A DNA stretch of 64,000 bases, from assembly GCA_016647705.1 (NCBI GenBank), contig CM028328.1, forward strand, positions 38,416,501 through 38,480,500, read 5' to 3'. This document shows positions 11,700 through 22,317 of the stretch, piece by piece. A program made the position numbers and the translations under genes. Numbering within the stretch: position 1 is the first letter of the stretch; the number at the start of each line of letters is the position of its first letter. The notes beneath the pieces are model-generated. The model saw only the letters and a list, made by a program, of their open reading frames with translations, was not told where the DNA came from and made no database searches. Origin of the DNA: Eucommia ulmoides. Lineage: Eukaryota; Streptophyta; Magnoliopsida; Garryales; Eucommiaceae.

Positions 11700-12870
11700 G
11701 TAGATGATCATCTCTTGCCCTAGATTGAGGAAGGTGAGTATCAGAGGTTATAAAATACACTTATTAATAACCTGGAAGTTGGCTTCTCATTTTTCGATCC
11801 ACTCCAAACTCTTATTTCCATGCAAAGTCTTAAGAAAAGGTACGCATTTGTCGTAGCTTCGTGAAATAAACTTGTTTAAGGCCACTACTTGCCTTGTTAG
11901 GCTTGGAACCTCCTTGATTGTCCTCAGGATGTCATGTTCATGATCAATTTGACTTGTTTTGTGTTGGACTCAATATCCCTTTGGGTTACCCAGTGACCGA
12001 GGAATTTGCTACAATTAACTCCGAAAATGAATTTGCTTGGGTTTAACTTTGTCTAATACTTTCTGAGCAATTCGAAGCACTGTTGTAGGTCGGCAGGGTG
12101 GTCCTCAAGTTTTCTACAATTAATGAGCATGTCTTCGATGTAAGCCTCCAAGGTTCTTTAGACCGAAGGGGTATGACCTCATAGTAGTAAAGTTCTTTAT
12201 TAGAGTTGAATACCATTTTTCCCTAATCAGGTGGGTACATGCTAATCTGATTGTTCCCAGAGAATGCGTTGAAGAAGCTAAGAAACTTGTAGTTGGTTGT
12301 AGCGTCCACGATTACGTCAATCTTTAGGAGAGAGAAACAGTCTTTGGGACACACCTTGTTCTGGTTGATGAAGTCCACACACATATACCACTTTCTCGTA
12401 TTCTTCTTAACCAGAACAACATTGTCCAACTAGAGGGGGAAGTTAATTTCCCTAATCTTGTTAGCGATCATTAGCTTATTTGTTTCTTCTTCGATTATTG
12501 TTTGCCTCTCTGGTCTAATATTTCGTTGTTTTAGGCGGACTGGTTGGTAGGCTGGGTCCATGTATAGCCAGTGCATAAAGATGTTCAGGACTATTATGGG
12601 TAGATCTACATACGACCAGGTAAGCATATCGTGGTTAGCTCTTAAGAGCTTGACTAGTTGATTACTCATGCTACCATTTAGGGTTTTTCTAATTTAGATT
12701 GTTCGGCCTCGCTCCATCGAATGTACTCGAACTTCTTCCAAATCTTCATTAAGATGGGATGACTATTGATATGGCTTCTTGATCTGGGGTCCAGTATGTC
12801 TCCCATCTTAGGACACTCTGTAATGTCCCCTAGCAAAGAGTTTTTGTCAACCTCTTCGCTCATTGGTTGC
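11700..12870 (-). pseudogene. Tat-like reverse transcriptase / RNase H pseudogene
   Basis: Read on the minus strand. 12678-12430 gives the RT lead-in (a HDMLTWSYVDLP-type stretch, then PAYQPVRLKQRNI and EETNKLMIANKIREI). 12429-12223 gives the RT palm (WYMCVDFINQNKVCPKD, then FFNAFSGNNQI). Further down, about 12100-12170 gives EAYIEDMLIN, the catalytic YxDD box with the first Asp replaced by Glu. The SKFLGHWVTQRDIES-type connection to RNase H follows near 12000. Order and motifs fit plant Tat-lineage gypsy pol, which copies element RNA into DNA. Stops and frameshifts separate the pieces, and coding similarity fades below about 11700. No integrase was recognised, so the 3' part is lost. Confidence 0.8.
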
Positions 12871-13038
12871 TATTTGGCAGGTGCTGCTTTGGAGTTTTAT
12901 CTTGGCCACGAGGCATTCTCTAACCACCTTCTTGCTTCTACTCACCTCTCCTATGTCATTTTTTTAAGGAACTTCAACATGAGGTAGTATGTTAAGATGA
13001 TGGCTCTTAGGGTATTGAGGTATAATCTTCCAATGATG

Positions 13039-13299
13039 TCATTGTACGTTGACAGATAGTCCACTACCATGAACCATGCATCGATAATGGCATGCCTCGG
13101 TTCCTTCCATGTCATGATTTATAACGTGATCCAACTGAGGGGCTTCATGGTCTCTCCTCCTAATTCGATTAGAAGGGGTTCGTTGTTCACGGTCGATTTT
13201 CTTTCTATTGAACGCGACCAAGTAAAGAATCTCTACTAAGCATCCATTATTAACTAGTACACGCCCCATATTATAATTGGCAATCTGTAGATTGACCAA
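13039..13299 (-). pseudogene. Gypsy aspartic protease region remnant
   Basis: The frame begins NLQIANYNMGRVLVNNGC then VEILYLVAF, matching the plant Tat protease segment in which VLVDxGSSxDILF carries the catalytic Asp-Ser/Thr-Gly. Here the site reads V-N-N-G, so the catalytic Asp is changed to Asn. It lies between gag (upstream on the minus strand) and RT, the expected position. The protease normally cleaves the polyprotein; this copy could not be active. Confidence 0.65.
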
Positions 13300-13661
13300 C
13301 AGTGTGTCGTTGTGGGGTGTGTGAACCCGGCTTAGATCTTCGTCAGTGAAGGTGATAGTTTTTTCTTCGGTGGGCAGTATCTTGGAAACCTTGAATACCT
13401 ATTCTTCAGCTAGGCACGTGCTGCAGCAGGCGTGAGCTTTATGCTTATCTTTGGAAGTTCTTCCATAGGAGAATCCACCATGGATCGTGTGGATGTTGCC
13501 TTGAACCTGAGGTCTTCTTCTTTCCTCGTCAGGGTGTTACTCACCCTAACTTCCATCGACAATAAACTTTTTTACATAGCTTCTCTAGATCAACAACTCA
13601 ATTTCATTCTTTAGTTTGTAACAGCTATTATGGCACGATCGTGGCATCGATTGAAGTTTCA

Positions 13662-14727
13662 CTACTTGTTAACCTGATAGTTCTTCCCACGACCCTTCAG
13701 GGGATGGGGCCACTTGAATAGTTTCTTTCTATCAATTTGTATCTGTACGATGTCCATCAAGGCATTGACGGGCTTGAAGTTGTTGTAGCATTGAGGAGAT
13801 TTGTTTCCTCTTGCCTCATGTTGGCTAGGCCCTTCTCTGTTTCTTATCTTCTTCTTCAACCGGGAGTTATTTTGCCTAAGTTTGTGGTTACCAGGCTTGT
13901 CAGCTTTTCTTTCCTGCTTGTGCCCTCATCTTTATCAACTCGCTCCCTGTAGACGTCCTCTGCAATGATGAACTCGGTACGGAGGATGAAAGTCGCGGCT
14001 AGAGTCTTTGAAGGGGCATGAGCTATCTCGTGCATTAACGAGCCTAATAGTTATCCTATCATGAGGGCAGTGATAGGCACTCCGTCATTAGGATCCTCAA
14101 ATTAGTCAAACTCCCTTTGTACGATCGACATAAGGTGTGATGGGTTCTTGGCCTATCTTTTGCTACTAACAAACATATGGGAAAAGATAATGCCAAAAGA
14201 TTCAAAAGGATTAAAGTTACCTCGCTTGAGGTTCTTGTACTACTTGCATGCAGCTCAAGTCAAGTTAACATGGAAATCTTGGTACTTTGTCTAGTCCAAA
14301 GCTACTTGTAGATCCATGTGTGCATGAAAGGCATCAAGGTGCTCCGTAGGATCAGAGTCTTCCTGGTACGTCCCGATATGGGATGACATCTTGAAATTGG
14401 ACGGGATGGGTTCCCTATAGAATATTCGGGGTGAATGAAGAGGTGTTCTACTTTACTATCTCATAAACGCTTAGCTCTTTGCTCCCGATTTGTCCTAGAT
14501 TCTCGTGGATGGCCTTGACCTATTCACAAAGGTCGTCGTTGGTTCACCGGCATGGGTCACACAACTGGGGCCTTGAAAAGGTCGTCTAAAAAGCCTCTTC
14601 CGACCATGGTGGGGTTCGTCTAGATACTTTGTGAGTTTCATTTACAGTGTGGGTACGTCATTCTTTGTTCCTTCAAAGAGAAGCTTTATGGGTTTTGTTA
14701 CTCGTCTCTTCTGAGGATGCTCGTGGG
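13662..14727 (-). pseudogene. Tat-like gag (capsid part) pseudogene
   Basis: On the minus strand, about 14420-13930 reads as plant Retrotrans_gag. Landmarks in order are PIPSNFKMSSHIGTYQ, DPTEHLDAFHAHMDL, a NLKRGNFNPFESF-type stretch, NPSHLMSIVQREFD, then VPITALMIG and EFIIAEDVYRE. The frame at 13859-13662 continues towards the nucleocapsid (FKPVNALMDIVQIQID, FKWPHPLKG). Several stops interrupt it. The 5' end is cut at 14727 by insertion of the 14733-21836 element and resumes at 21842. Gag forms the particle shell. Confidence 0.75.
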
Positions 14728-14732
14728 CCTAG
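14728..14732. repeat. Target site duplication CCTAG, left copy
   Basis: CCTAG immediately precedes the LTR start TGATAGG at 14733 and is repeated at 21837-21841 after the LTR end CTACCA. The match is perfect. Confidence 0.85.
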
Positions 14733-16160
14733 TGATAGGTGTAAATTGTCTATCTATTTTCAATCCGAACGTTGTTAGTTTTCGAGTATGCTTAGTATGT
14801 TTTAATATGTTTTTGTGTTTTTGTCTAAATTAGGTGTTTGAGGTGAAAAGGTATGTAAACGGATAAAAAATGATCAAATCAGATCAAGAATGATGGAAAA
14901 ATGGTGGAAATGTGCAAAGCCGGTATAGGTGCTGTAACTTCAAGGCTATTTTTAACTATGATTCAATCTAATTTTGGAATAACTCAAAACATATAAGTTG
15001 TATATATGTCTCTTATCTTTCCATAGGTTTTTGAATCACCTCAATTAGAGTTCGGATGAAGGAGTTAGAGCCAAAAAAAAAAATATGTGTCACCGCCTAG
15101 GTGTTAAAAGTGCAAAATCAAGCATAAATTCACTGTTGTTCCATCGCCTAGGCAGTTACCCTGCACCTATAAAGTGGTTTTTAGATATTTTAGGATATTT
15201 GTTGGCCCTTATCCTTCCTCCCCTCTCCATTTTCGTGTAGAAGACTTAGGAAAGCCATTTTGGGCATAGTTTTGAGTGTTTTAGAGGGAGAGCTCACAAT
15301 CCGAAGGAGGAGACATTGAATAAGGAAGCGATCGTTCTATGGTGTAATATTCGGATATAGGCTAAGTATTTCATTTATTCTTTTATTTTTTTAACTTTGG
15401 TAGTTGTGAACATGTTTAGCTTGTTCTTTATTGTAAATACGGTTATGGCCGTTAGCTAAACGTGGATTGTTTAGGGATTAAAAATATATTTATGAATATG
15501 TGATTATTTTGATTTTGGTGTTTCATTAATGGTTGTTCTTCGACTTTTGATTGTGTTTTCCATGTTTCTATGCATATATGCTTATTTAGATATATTTAGA
15601 ATACGGGGTTTGACACTTTGGAGAGATAACTCTGGATTCAGACTAGGATTTAAACACAACGCGACGATCTAACGACCCGGGAGGGCGTTAGAAAGTATAC
15701 AATCCATGATGTTGGGGTGAGACGCATGTGATTATGTGTTAGAAAAGGCATTTGAGGGGGACTTCAGCGTCAACACGAAATCACATATTTGCTCGCTTTA
15801 CACTTGGGAGATGGAGTGAGTGAGTTTACGATACAGAGATTGTCAAATAGGTTGAACACCGTAAACGTAAGTCAAACGAGATCGAACATGTATTTGTAAA
15901 CAAAGTTAATCCCTAGACAATTTTTTTCCCAAAAACATCTCATTTTATTAGTATAGATTAAATTAGGTATTATTAGTTTAGTTTATATTCATTTTACGCA
16001 TTCTTTTTCGCCTAGATAAAATTAGGTTATGATAATTGTGGTATTCGATAATGACAACAACCAATCCCTGTGGACACGATACCCCTACTCTCCCAATCTA
16101 TACTAAAACTTGACCTCGTACACTTGTGAGTGAAAGTAGCGATGCATTTACACGCTGCCA
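14733..16160 (+). repeat. 5' LTR (1428 bp)
   Basis: Begins TGATAGGTGTAAATTG and ends ACGCTGCCA, directly before the PBS. Matches the 3' LTR along the R/U5 part (15600-16160 against 21295-21836), while the upstream parts differ strongly. Only two weak palindrome sites are present, CACCGCCTAGGTGTT at 15091 and CCATCGCCTAGGCAGTTA at 15141. A possible TATAAAG follows at 15168. Confidence 0.85.
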
Positions 16161-16184
16161 AGTTTTTGGACCCATTGCCGGGGA
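16161..16184 (+). promoter_or_regulatory. Primer-binding site (altered)
   Basis: AGTTTTTGGACCCATTGCC starts directly after the LTR. Sister element 59945 has TTTTTGGCGCCATTGCC at the same place, so GCGCC has mutated to GACCC here. Confidence 0.65.
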
Positions 16185-17534
16185 TTGTGTGAATTTTAAG
16201 TTATTGTGACTAAGTGGTCGAATATTAATCCTGACATTTATTTTGTTTTGTTTTTAATTTTTATTTTTGATTTATTGCGTTAGTGTGATCAAGCCGTGCG
16301 AGAAATAATGAAGAAGCTTGGAATTCTTAATTCTTAATCTCGAGATCGAGCTTATATTGAAAATGATAAGGACAGAGAGGAAAAGCCGACTTCAATTCAT
16401 GATTTTTATCCGATTGAGCATTTGAGCCGAAATTCCTTATCTATGGGGAATTTTGGTGAAAAATGCTTAGCAACACGAAAGTTCAGCTAGGGACGGTAAA
16501 TCAAGCGCATTTTGTTTTTATATGAAATGCATTATTTTTTATATGAAAATGAGGGCATGATTCCGCCCGATTTTGGCTATTATTTAATTCTTTTTGGAGG
16601 CCAGAATGGTCTTGGAGCGTGTTTGGAGGTAAATCTAGAAGTTTGGACAGTTAGGGTTGTGTTTTGTACTTAAAATCGTTGAAATAGCGATGTGGAAGCA
16701 AGAGGTGAGGAGTTTTGTCGAGGAAAATTAAGAAAAACCAACAGAAACTCACTGCCGCGGCGATAATCCCATCGCCGCGGCGGTGAAACTTCCGAATGGA
16801 CTCTTTTTCAGCAAAATGCTTCACCACCACGGCGATAAATCCATCATCGCGACGATGGAACGTCAGTAGCTCAATTAAAAAAAAAGGCGATGTCAGTGTC
16901 GCGGCGGTAACGCGTCTGCATCTTTTAAAACAAAATCGCTTCATTCATTCGAATAAAAACTCACACCCTTTTTCTAAAAACTCTCAAATCTCTCTAATCC
17001 CAACCCTCCAAAGCGTTTCCAACCCTTCGAAATCATCCTTCTAGCTTCAAAAATTTTGATTTGCACCACAAATCACCCTACAAGAATCGGATTTCCACCC
17101 CTATTTTCGAAATTTTAGGGTTTTTGCGTGAACGGTGAATTTTCTTCATTTCTCTTTGATTTGACCATAATTTCATAACAAGTAAGTTTATTTTATCTTA
17201 CATTTTTTCTAGTGTTGAAATTCTTGGTTGGTTTGCATGATTATGTTAAAAATCATTTGATTTTGAAGTTTTGGCCTAAACTCCTTAAACCATATTTTCG
17301 CGATTTCAAATTTCTTTGGGATTTTGGTTTGATTCTTAGTGATAAAGATGTTTAAATGGATTGGTTAAGTGTGTGAACCAATATAGTATGTTACATTTAT
17401 GAAATTTGGTTGAAAATTGCAAATAGGTGTGTCAGTATTGAGATAAAGCCTTGTTCTTGATAGTGTTGATATAGAGACTATTTTTCATTGTGCGTATATG
17501 ATTGGGTTTGTCTTGTTTGTGAATGTTATTGCTA
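16185..17534 (+). other. Internal leader with second palindrome cluster
   Basis: No gene recognised. At 16750-16910 lie GC-rich palindromes like those in the LTRs: CACTGCCGCGGCGATA (16750), ATCGCCGCGGCGGTGA (16771), CACCACCACGGCGATA (16823), CATCATCGCGACGATG (16842) and GTGTCGCGGCGGTAA. Downstream comes a UTR-like stretch (CTCTCAAATCTCTC near 16980) and an AACAAGTAAGTTTA splice-donor-like sequence at about 17177. It could be the promoter and first exon/intron of the captured transposon-protein gene. That is inference. Confidence 0.4.
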
Positions 17535-18690
17535 GGAATCATTCCTAAAAGAGTTGCTTCGAAGAGGGCAAGGGGTGAAGGATCGGGGTCGGCCCCTGAC
17601 TTCAATTCCACCCGATTCGTTTCAAAAAAAGCTGAGGAGCATTTCCTTAAGCATGAGTTCACCAGGCCGTGCATAAAGCAGTGAGGATTCGGGCCCCTAG
17701 AAGATCTCCCGACGGAATTTTAAAGCGTTATTTAAAGCCGAGGTTGGGAGTGTTTTTGCAAATCGCCTCCCCTCAATGAAGTTTTCGTAGTCCCGGAGTT
17801 CTACGCAAATGCCACTGAAGCTCAACAGAACTAGACAAAGGTCCGAGGAAAGATTATCAACTTCAGTCCTAAAAAATTGAATGAAGTATTGGGAGAGGGA
17901 CCACCATAACCTTTTTAAGAGCCATATGAGGGGTACGGGCCAAGTATGGAGGACATAATCTGGGCCCTTACTACGAGCAATGTCCAATGGACCATCAAAG
18001 CGCCGGATCAAGCAAATTTCCCCGCCAGATTCCTAAAGCCGGTGCCGAAGATATGGCACCACTTCATATGTCGTAGCCTGATCCCAACCTCTCACTTTTC
18101 GGATGTGTCAAAGGAGCGGGCTATTGCGTTACATTCCATACAACGGGAAAAATCGCTCGACGTCGGATCTCACATATATTATTCGATTCTACATACCGCG
18201 GGGACAACCAAAAGAGGCCTACCCTTTCCAAACTTACTTACGGAGTTTTGTCGGCGAGCAGGGGTGGTGATCCATGGGGATAGCCTATTTTTCCAATCAA
18301 TACCCTCGATGCAGCCATTGTTGCAAGGATGTCAAAGGAGAGCACTCAAGGCCAGACTTCAGGAGGAGCGGAAGAGGATGAAGAACAAGAAAGAAATGAG
18401 GTAGGGCCTTCTAGGGCCCCAGCTCCTGAGGCACCCGAACGGGCCGGATTCGACGGGGAGCGAGTTTACCAAGAACTCTGAGATCTTAGACAAGGGAAAT
18501 ACAAGCTATGGACTTACCAAGACCAATATGTACGCTATCAAGATTAAGTCATCCGGCTTATGTGCGAGCACTTTGGCATCGATATGCATTCTTTTCTGAC
18601 TATGTCGCCGGTGCCGCCGCACCTTTTGCAACCACCAAAGTTTCCTTTACGACGTGAAAGTGGTGGTGATTACGTTTCCCCAGGTGGACA
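17535..18690 (+). pseudogene. Degraded plant-transposon-protein (Transposase_32-type) gene
   Basis: A start-like region near 17535 reads IPKRVASKRARGEGSG then DFNSTRFVSKKAEEHF. After a stop and frameshift, 17777 onward reads EVFVVPEFYANATEAQ, a stop, then TKVRGKIINFSPKKLNEVL. An intact 152-codon frame at 17946-18404 continues with KIWHHFICRSLIPTSHFSD, then SKERAIALHSIQRE, then DVGSHIYYSILHTAG and FPNLLTEFCRRAGV. These are the landmarks, in order, of the putative plant transposon protein domain often found in plant LTR elements. The tail to 18690 is Glu/Lys/Arg- and later Pro-rich. Molecular function of the family is not established. At least two frameshifts and several stops make this copy dead. 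Confidence 0.75.
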
Positions 18691-20394
18691 GTAGGAAGTA
18701 AGACTCCTATGTCTTATATTCTAGGTATGTGTCCGAACCCAGTTTTCCATTTTTACATGTTATATTCAGTTATGGGGTTCACTGCTAGACAATGTGGACA
18801 CTACCATGTTTAAGCTTGAGGGTGTTAATCCATTTTTGTTTTTTTGTAGAAGAAGGATGAACCATTATTTTTTGAACAAAATGCAAAAAAAAATTGATGT
18901 ACAGAATTATGTTTATGTATGTATTTTATTGTTTTAATTAATGTTTTAGTTTTTAATTTTCAGTTAAGTTTAATCCTTGTTTTTGCATGTGTAGTTTTTA
19001 GATTAGTATGTATGTTAGTATTAGATTTAGTTTAGAATTGTCTATGTATGAAGTTGTATTTGCATGTTTAGTTGTTGAGTTCATTTGGGCCAAGTCCCGA
19101 TAATGAGAATTATCCCCTAATTGCATATTGAGGTTGGGGGTAATGCCTTCCATGTGTGTTTTGTGTGCTTAACATGTCGATTGGGTAAAAATTATCTCGA
19201 TCCTAAAATCACACGACATTCAAACTCAATGTATAATAATCTGAGCAATTAGACGCCGATTATTTAATATGAAGTTCATGACAAAAATGAGGAATCTAGA
19301 ACTTGATTTGGGGGAAACTTGAGGCGAAATCCTAGGAAAGGTAATTCCAGAGACATGATTTAGGCCGTCATTTTTTCACTTGAACTGTTGTAGCTAACCT
19401 AAAAAATTTCATCCATTATTTCCCCTGTCGAAGCTGATAATGTAATCAATTCTGAAAACATTCAAATACTCTTTTCATTTAAATTTTTCCTAAACCAATG
19501 TTGCTAAGCCTAATTTTCAAATTGATTAAAATCAATTGAGCAGTGGGGTTTCGGTTGAATTTTTATTGACTCGGTATTAGCATATTCACTTGTCACTTTC
19601 GTATTTCTTTTCACACACTCCTAAAATAAGTTTGGGAGTGTGTTTCTACCATTTCTTTTTGCATATTCCTAAAATTTTATAAATTCGAATAAGTTTGTGG
19701 GTGAGTTTTTCTAACTTCTTGTTGCACACTCCTAAAACGGTTATTATTCGAATTAATTTAGGAATGTGTTAAAAAAAACTATGTGAATAGTGTTTTCATT
19801 TTCTTTTCTTTTAACAAGTGAATACACATGATCTTCGTTTCTTATTCAGAGTTGTACTCTAAAAGTGTGGGGTTATGAGAGAGGATAGCGACGAGCGATT
19901 TTACCTCGAGTATCGATCAATTAAATCGATTATCTATTTTCAATTCTAGTGATACCCGTGGTCATTCTCCAAAGCCAAACCAAGTCCTATTGATCTCTGT
20001 GAATATCCGAGCCTACATTAATGGATAGTAGACCCCAATCAAGCGTATGGTTTTCTTGAATCCATAAATGGTATACGTTACGAACTTAACAATTGAATAA
20101 TCCAATCCGGTATGTGCGTAATTATGCATTTGAGTTCTTACACACACACATTCAATGGATCTAGAATAGTTTTTATTGATATTGAATGTTGAAATTCTAG
20201 CACACCACTTGGTCTGGGTTATTTACCAAACTTAATCAGATTTAGGGATGTTGAGGGAGGAACAAATTGGTCCTTTCGATTGAATTTTATACTTACATGC
20301 ATTTACTTCTTTTGTGTTTCAAGTTTTTCATTTTTAGTTAGTTTGTTTAATTTAGTGTTAGTGTTTTACTCAAAATTCCAAGTTTGGGGGTATT
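18691..20394 (+). other. 3' internal non-coding region and polypurine tract
   Basis: No gene. The sequence matches by eye 62560-64000 (+) and 37450-36090 (-) in the sister elements, for example TCATTTGGGCCAAGTCCCGA at 19081 against ATTCATCTGGGCCATTACCC at 62760. It ends with a purine-rich AAGTTTGGGGGTATT before the 3' LTR, the likely primer for plus-strand DNA synthesis. Conservation across elements with different coding content suggests a packaging or replication role (inference). Confidence 0.65.
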
Positions 20395-21836
20395 TGATAG
20401 GTGTAAAATACCTATCTACTTCTAAACCAAATTTGGTAGTTTTTTAGTGTTTTATTTATATTTAATTGCGGTTTAGTTTGTTTTTAGTTAATTCAAGTAT
20501 AGGGACGCAAACAAGCGACAAACGAGCGAAAATGGGGGGAAAACGGTGATGAAACATTGAAGAAACAAGGTTTCAAGAGCGAGGAATCCACCACCATGGT
20601 GGTGATAATGCAGAGAAGTGCTGAAAATACACAAAGTCCCACCGCCGCTACGAGAAGGCCACAGCCGCGGCGGTAAAAGATCAGAGAATTGGGAGCCAGT
20701 CCCACGGCCGTGGTCGTAAACCTACCGCCGCAGCTATGAACGATCAGAATGTAACCGACTTAGCCCATCACCGCAGCTGTGATTCCATCGCCGCGGCCGT
20801 GGGCTCTGCACAGCAAAATAGATATTCTGAGATATTTTGAAACATTGTGCCTATTAATACCTATTCTCCCACTTCCCTTAAGACCTCTTAGATATTTTTT
20901 AGACCCCTTACACCTTAGATAATTTAGGAGTAGAATAGATTAGTTTAGGAAGTGATCCTTGGCCAATCTTGAAGAGATCGAAGAGGAAGATTCACATGCC
21001 GAAGAAGAAGAACAATGGTAGATCGATCTCTGGCGAAAGTGGACCACTCCACTTTAAGATTTGATTTTTCTTTCCTTGTTCTATCTTTGTATCTTAATGT
21101 TTTAGTGTGATTTCCTCTTGGTTTAATGTTCTAATGGCCAAGATCATGTTAGTTTGGTTAGAGATTAGTTAGGGTTAAATGTAATTCATGTAAATACCTT
21201 TTTGGTTGAATATAAGTTAATTTTAATGGTTTGTTATCCAATTCCAATTGTGTTTACCATTATTTCATGTTTATTATGCTTGTTACGATAAACCGAGAAT
21301 ACGAGGTTTGATACTCAGAAGAGGTAACCCTGGATTCGGACTAGGGTTAAACACAACGCGACAATCCAATAACCCGGGAGGGAGTTGGAGAGTATGCAAT
21401 CCATGAGGTTGGGTCAAGACTCACGTGGCTATGTGTTCGGAAAGGCGTTCAAAGGGGATTTTGGCGTCAACGCGAAGTCATGTATTCGTTCACTTTTCAC
21501 TCGGAAGAGAGAGAAAGTGAGTTATAGATACTGAGATTGTTGGATGTAATAATAACCGTTATTCATAACTAAACTAAGCCAAATAGGTACTAAGTGAATG
21601 AAATCGATCCCTAGTTAATTAGTGTAATTATAATTAATCCTTAGGAGTAGTTTTAATTAGTTTAATTTAAATATTAAATTGAATCGTCAGGACAATATGA
21701 GACTACGTAAATTGCGGTACTCAATTATTCACACTTTCCTTGTGGACACAATACCCAATGTTAACCGATCCACTCTTCTAAAACTTTGACCTCGTATACT
21801 TGCGAGTGTAAGTAGCGACGTATTCACATGCTACCA
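20395..21836 (+). repeat. 3' LTR (1442 bp) with rich palindrome cluster
   Basis: Begins TGATAGGTGTAAAATA and ends CACATGCTACCA. Palindromes at 20589-20820 include CACCACCATGGTGGTG (20589, perfect), AGCCGCGGCGGTAAA (20663), CCACGGCCGTGG (20702, perfect), ATCACCGCAGCTGTGAT (near 20768) and ATCGCCGCGGCCGTGG. The TATA position is less clear than in the minus-strand copies. Confidence 0.85.
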
Positions 21837-21841
21837 CCTAG
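21837..21841. repeat. Target site duplication CCTAG, right copy
   Basis: Perfect match to 14728-14732. It marks the exact right end of the nested element. Confidence 0.85.
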
Positions 21842-22290
21842 CCAAGAGTGGATGCTGGGGGTTTCATCCAACCTCGGAGGCTTGATATCGTAGTTGTGAT
21901 TCCCTGTCTACTGGCATAGTTTGTCTCGCTCTATACAGTCCTCCCCAACTCTTATAAGAAGTCTCTCGGCATGTGGCACCATTCTTCATCCTGGACCTAC
22001 TCGCGTTGGGCCTATTGTCCCTCATAGGAGGGGCATCTTACCTAGCATACGGGAGGATCCACCTCTTGCAACGCCAATGAGGATAGAAAGGGGATTTTAA
22101 GTGCATGTCTGCTCGACTTGGCTCCAGAAGTTGGACTTATCTCTGTATCTACATTAGGAACACTAGTGACTCTCCTGAATGGCTAATCTTAAGGGAAGCC
22201 GTGCAAAGGGCTGCCTTTTGCTTTCACCATCTTTAATCATGATTCTCAATCTCAAAGTGACCATTTAATTGAGAGCGTAAGAAGAACTGT
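21842..22290 (-). pseudogene. Tat-like gag, N-terminal part
   Basis: On the minus strand this reads as a degraded gag start: MIKDGESKRQPFA from about 22240, then several stops, then a KPPRLDETPSIHSW-like end at the insertion point. It is the upstream part of the gag that continues at 14727. Recognition rests mainly on position, next to the PBS and contiguous with the capsid part after removing the nested element. The sequence itself is weakly conserved. Confidence 0.5.
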
Positions 22291-22298
22291 ATGTTATT

Positions 22299-22314
22299 CC
22301 CACAAACGGCGCCA
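22299..22314 (-). promoter_or_regulatory. Primer-binding site of the minus-strand gypsy element
   Basis: Reverse strand reads TGGCGCCGTTTGTGGG, a typical plant gypsy PBS core (TGGCGCC). It is followed downstream by gag and preceded by an LTR end, TGATAATGCC on the + strand at 22318. Confidence 0.7.
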
Positions 22315-22317
22315 ATT

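Larger units (their letters stand above)
14733..21836 (+). mobile_element. Complete LTR element with plant-transposon-type cargo, nested in gag
   Basis: 7104 bp with 5' LTR 14733-16160, PBS at 16161, degraded coding 17535-18690, polypurine tract about 20381-20394 and 3' LTR 20395-21836. It is flanked by the 5-bp duplication CCTAG and interrupts minus-strand Tat-like gag, which resumes on both sides. No RT, RNase H or integrase was seen, so it is non-autonomous. It shares LTRs and about 1.6 kb of 3' internal non-coding sequence with the gag-only elements at 34728 and 59945 but has different coding content. Its two LTRs have diverged clearly, most of all in U3. Confidence 0.85.

Noticed and set aside
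17697..18011. 104-codon minus-strand frame
   Set aside because: Antisense shadow of the transposon-type pseudogene, whose plus-strand reading has clear domain landmarks.
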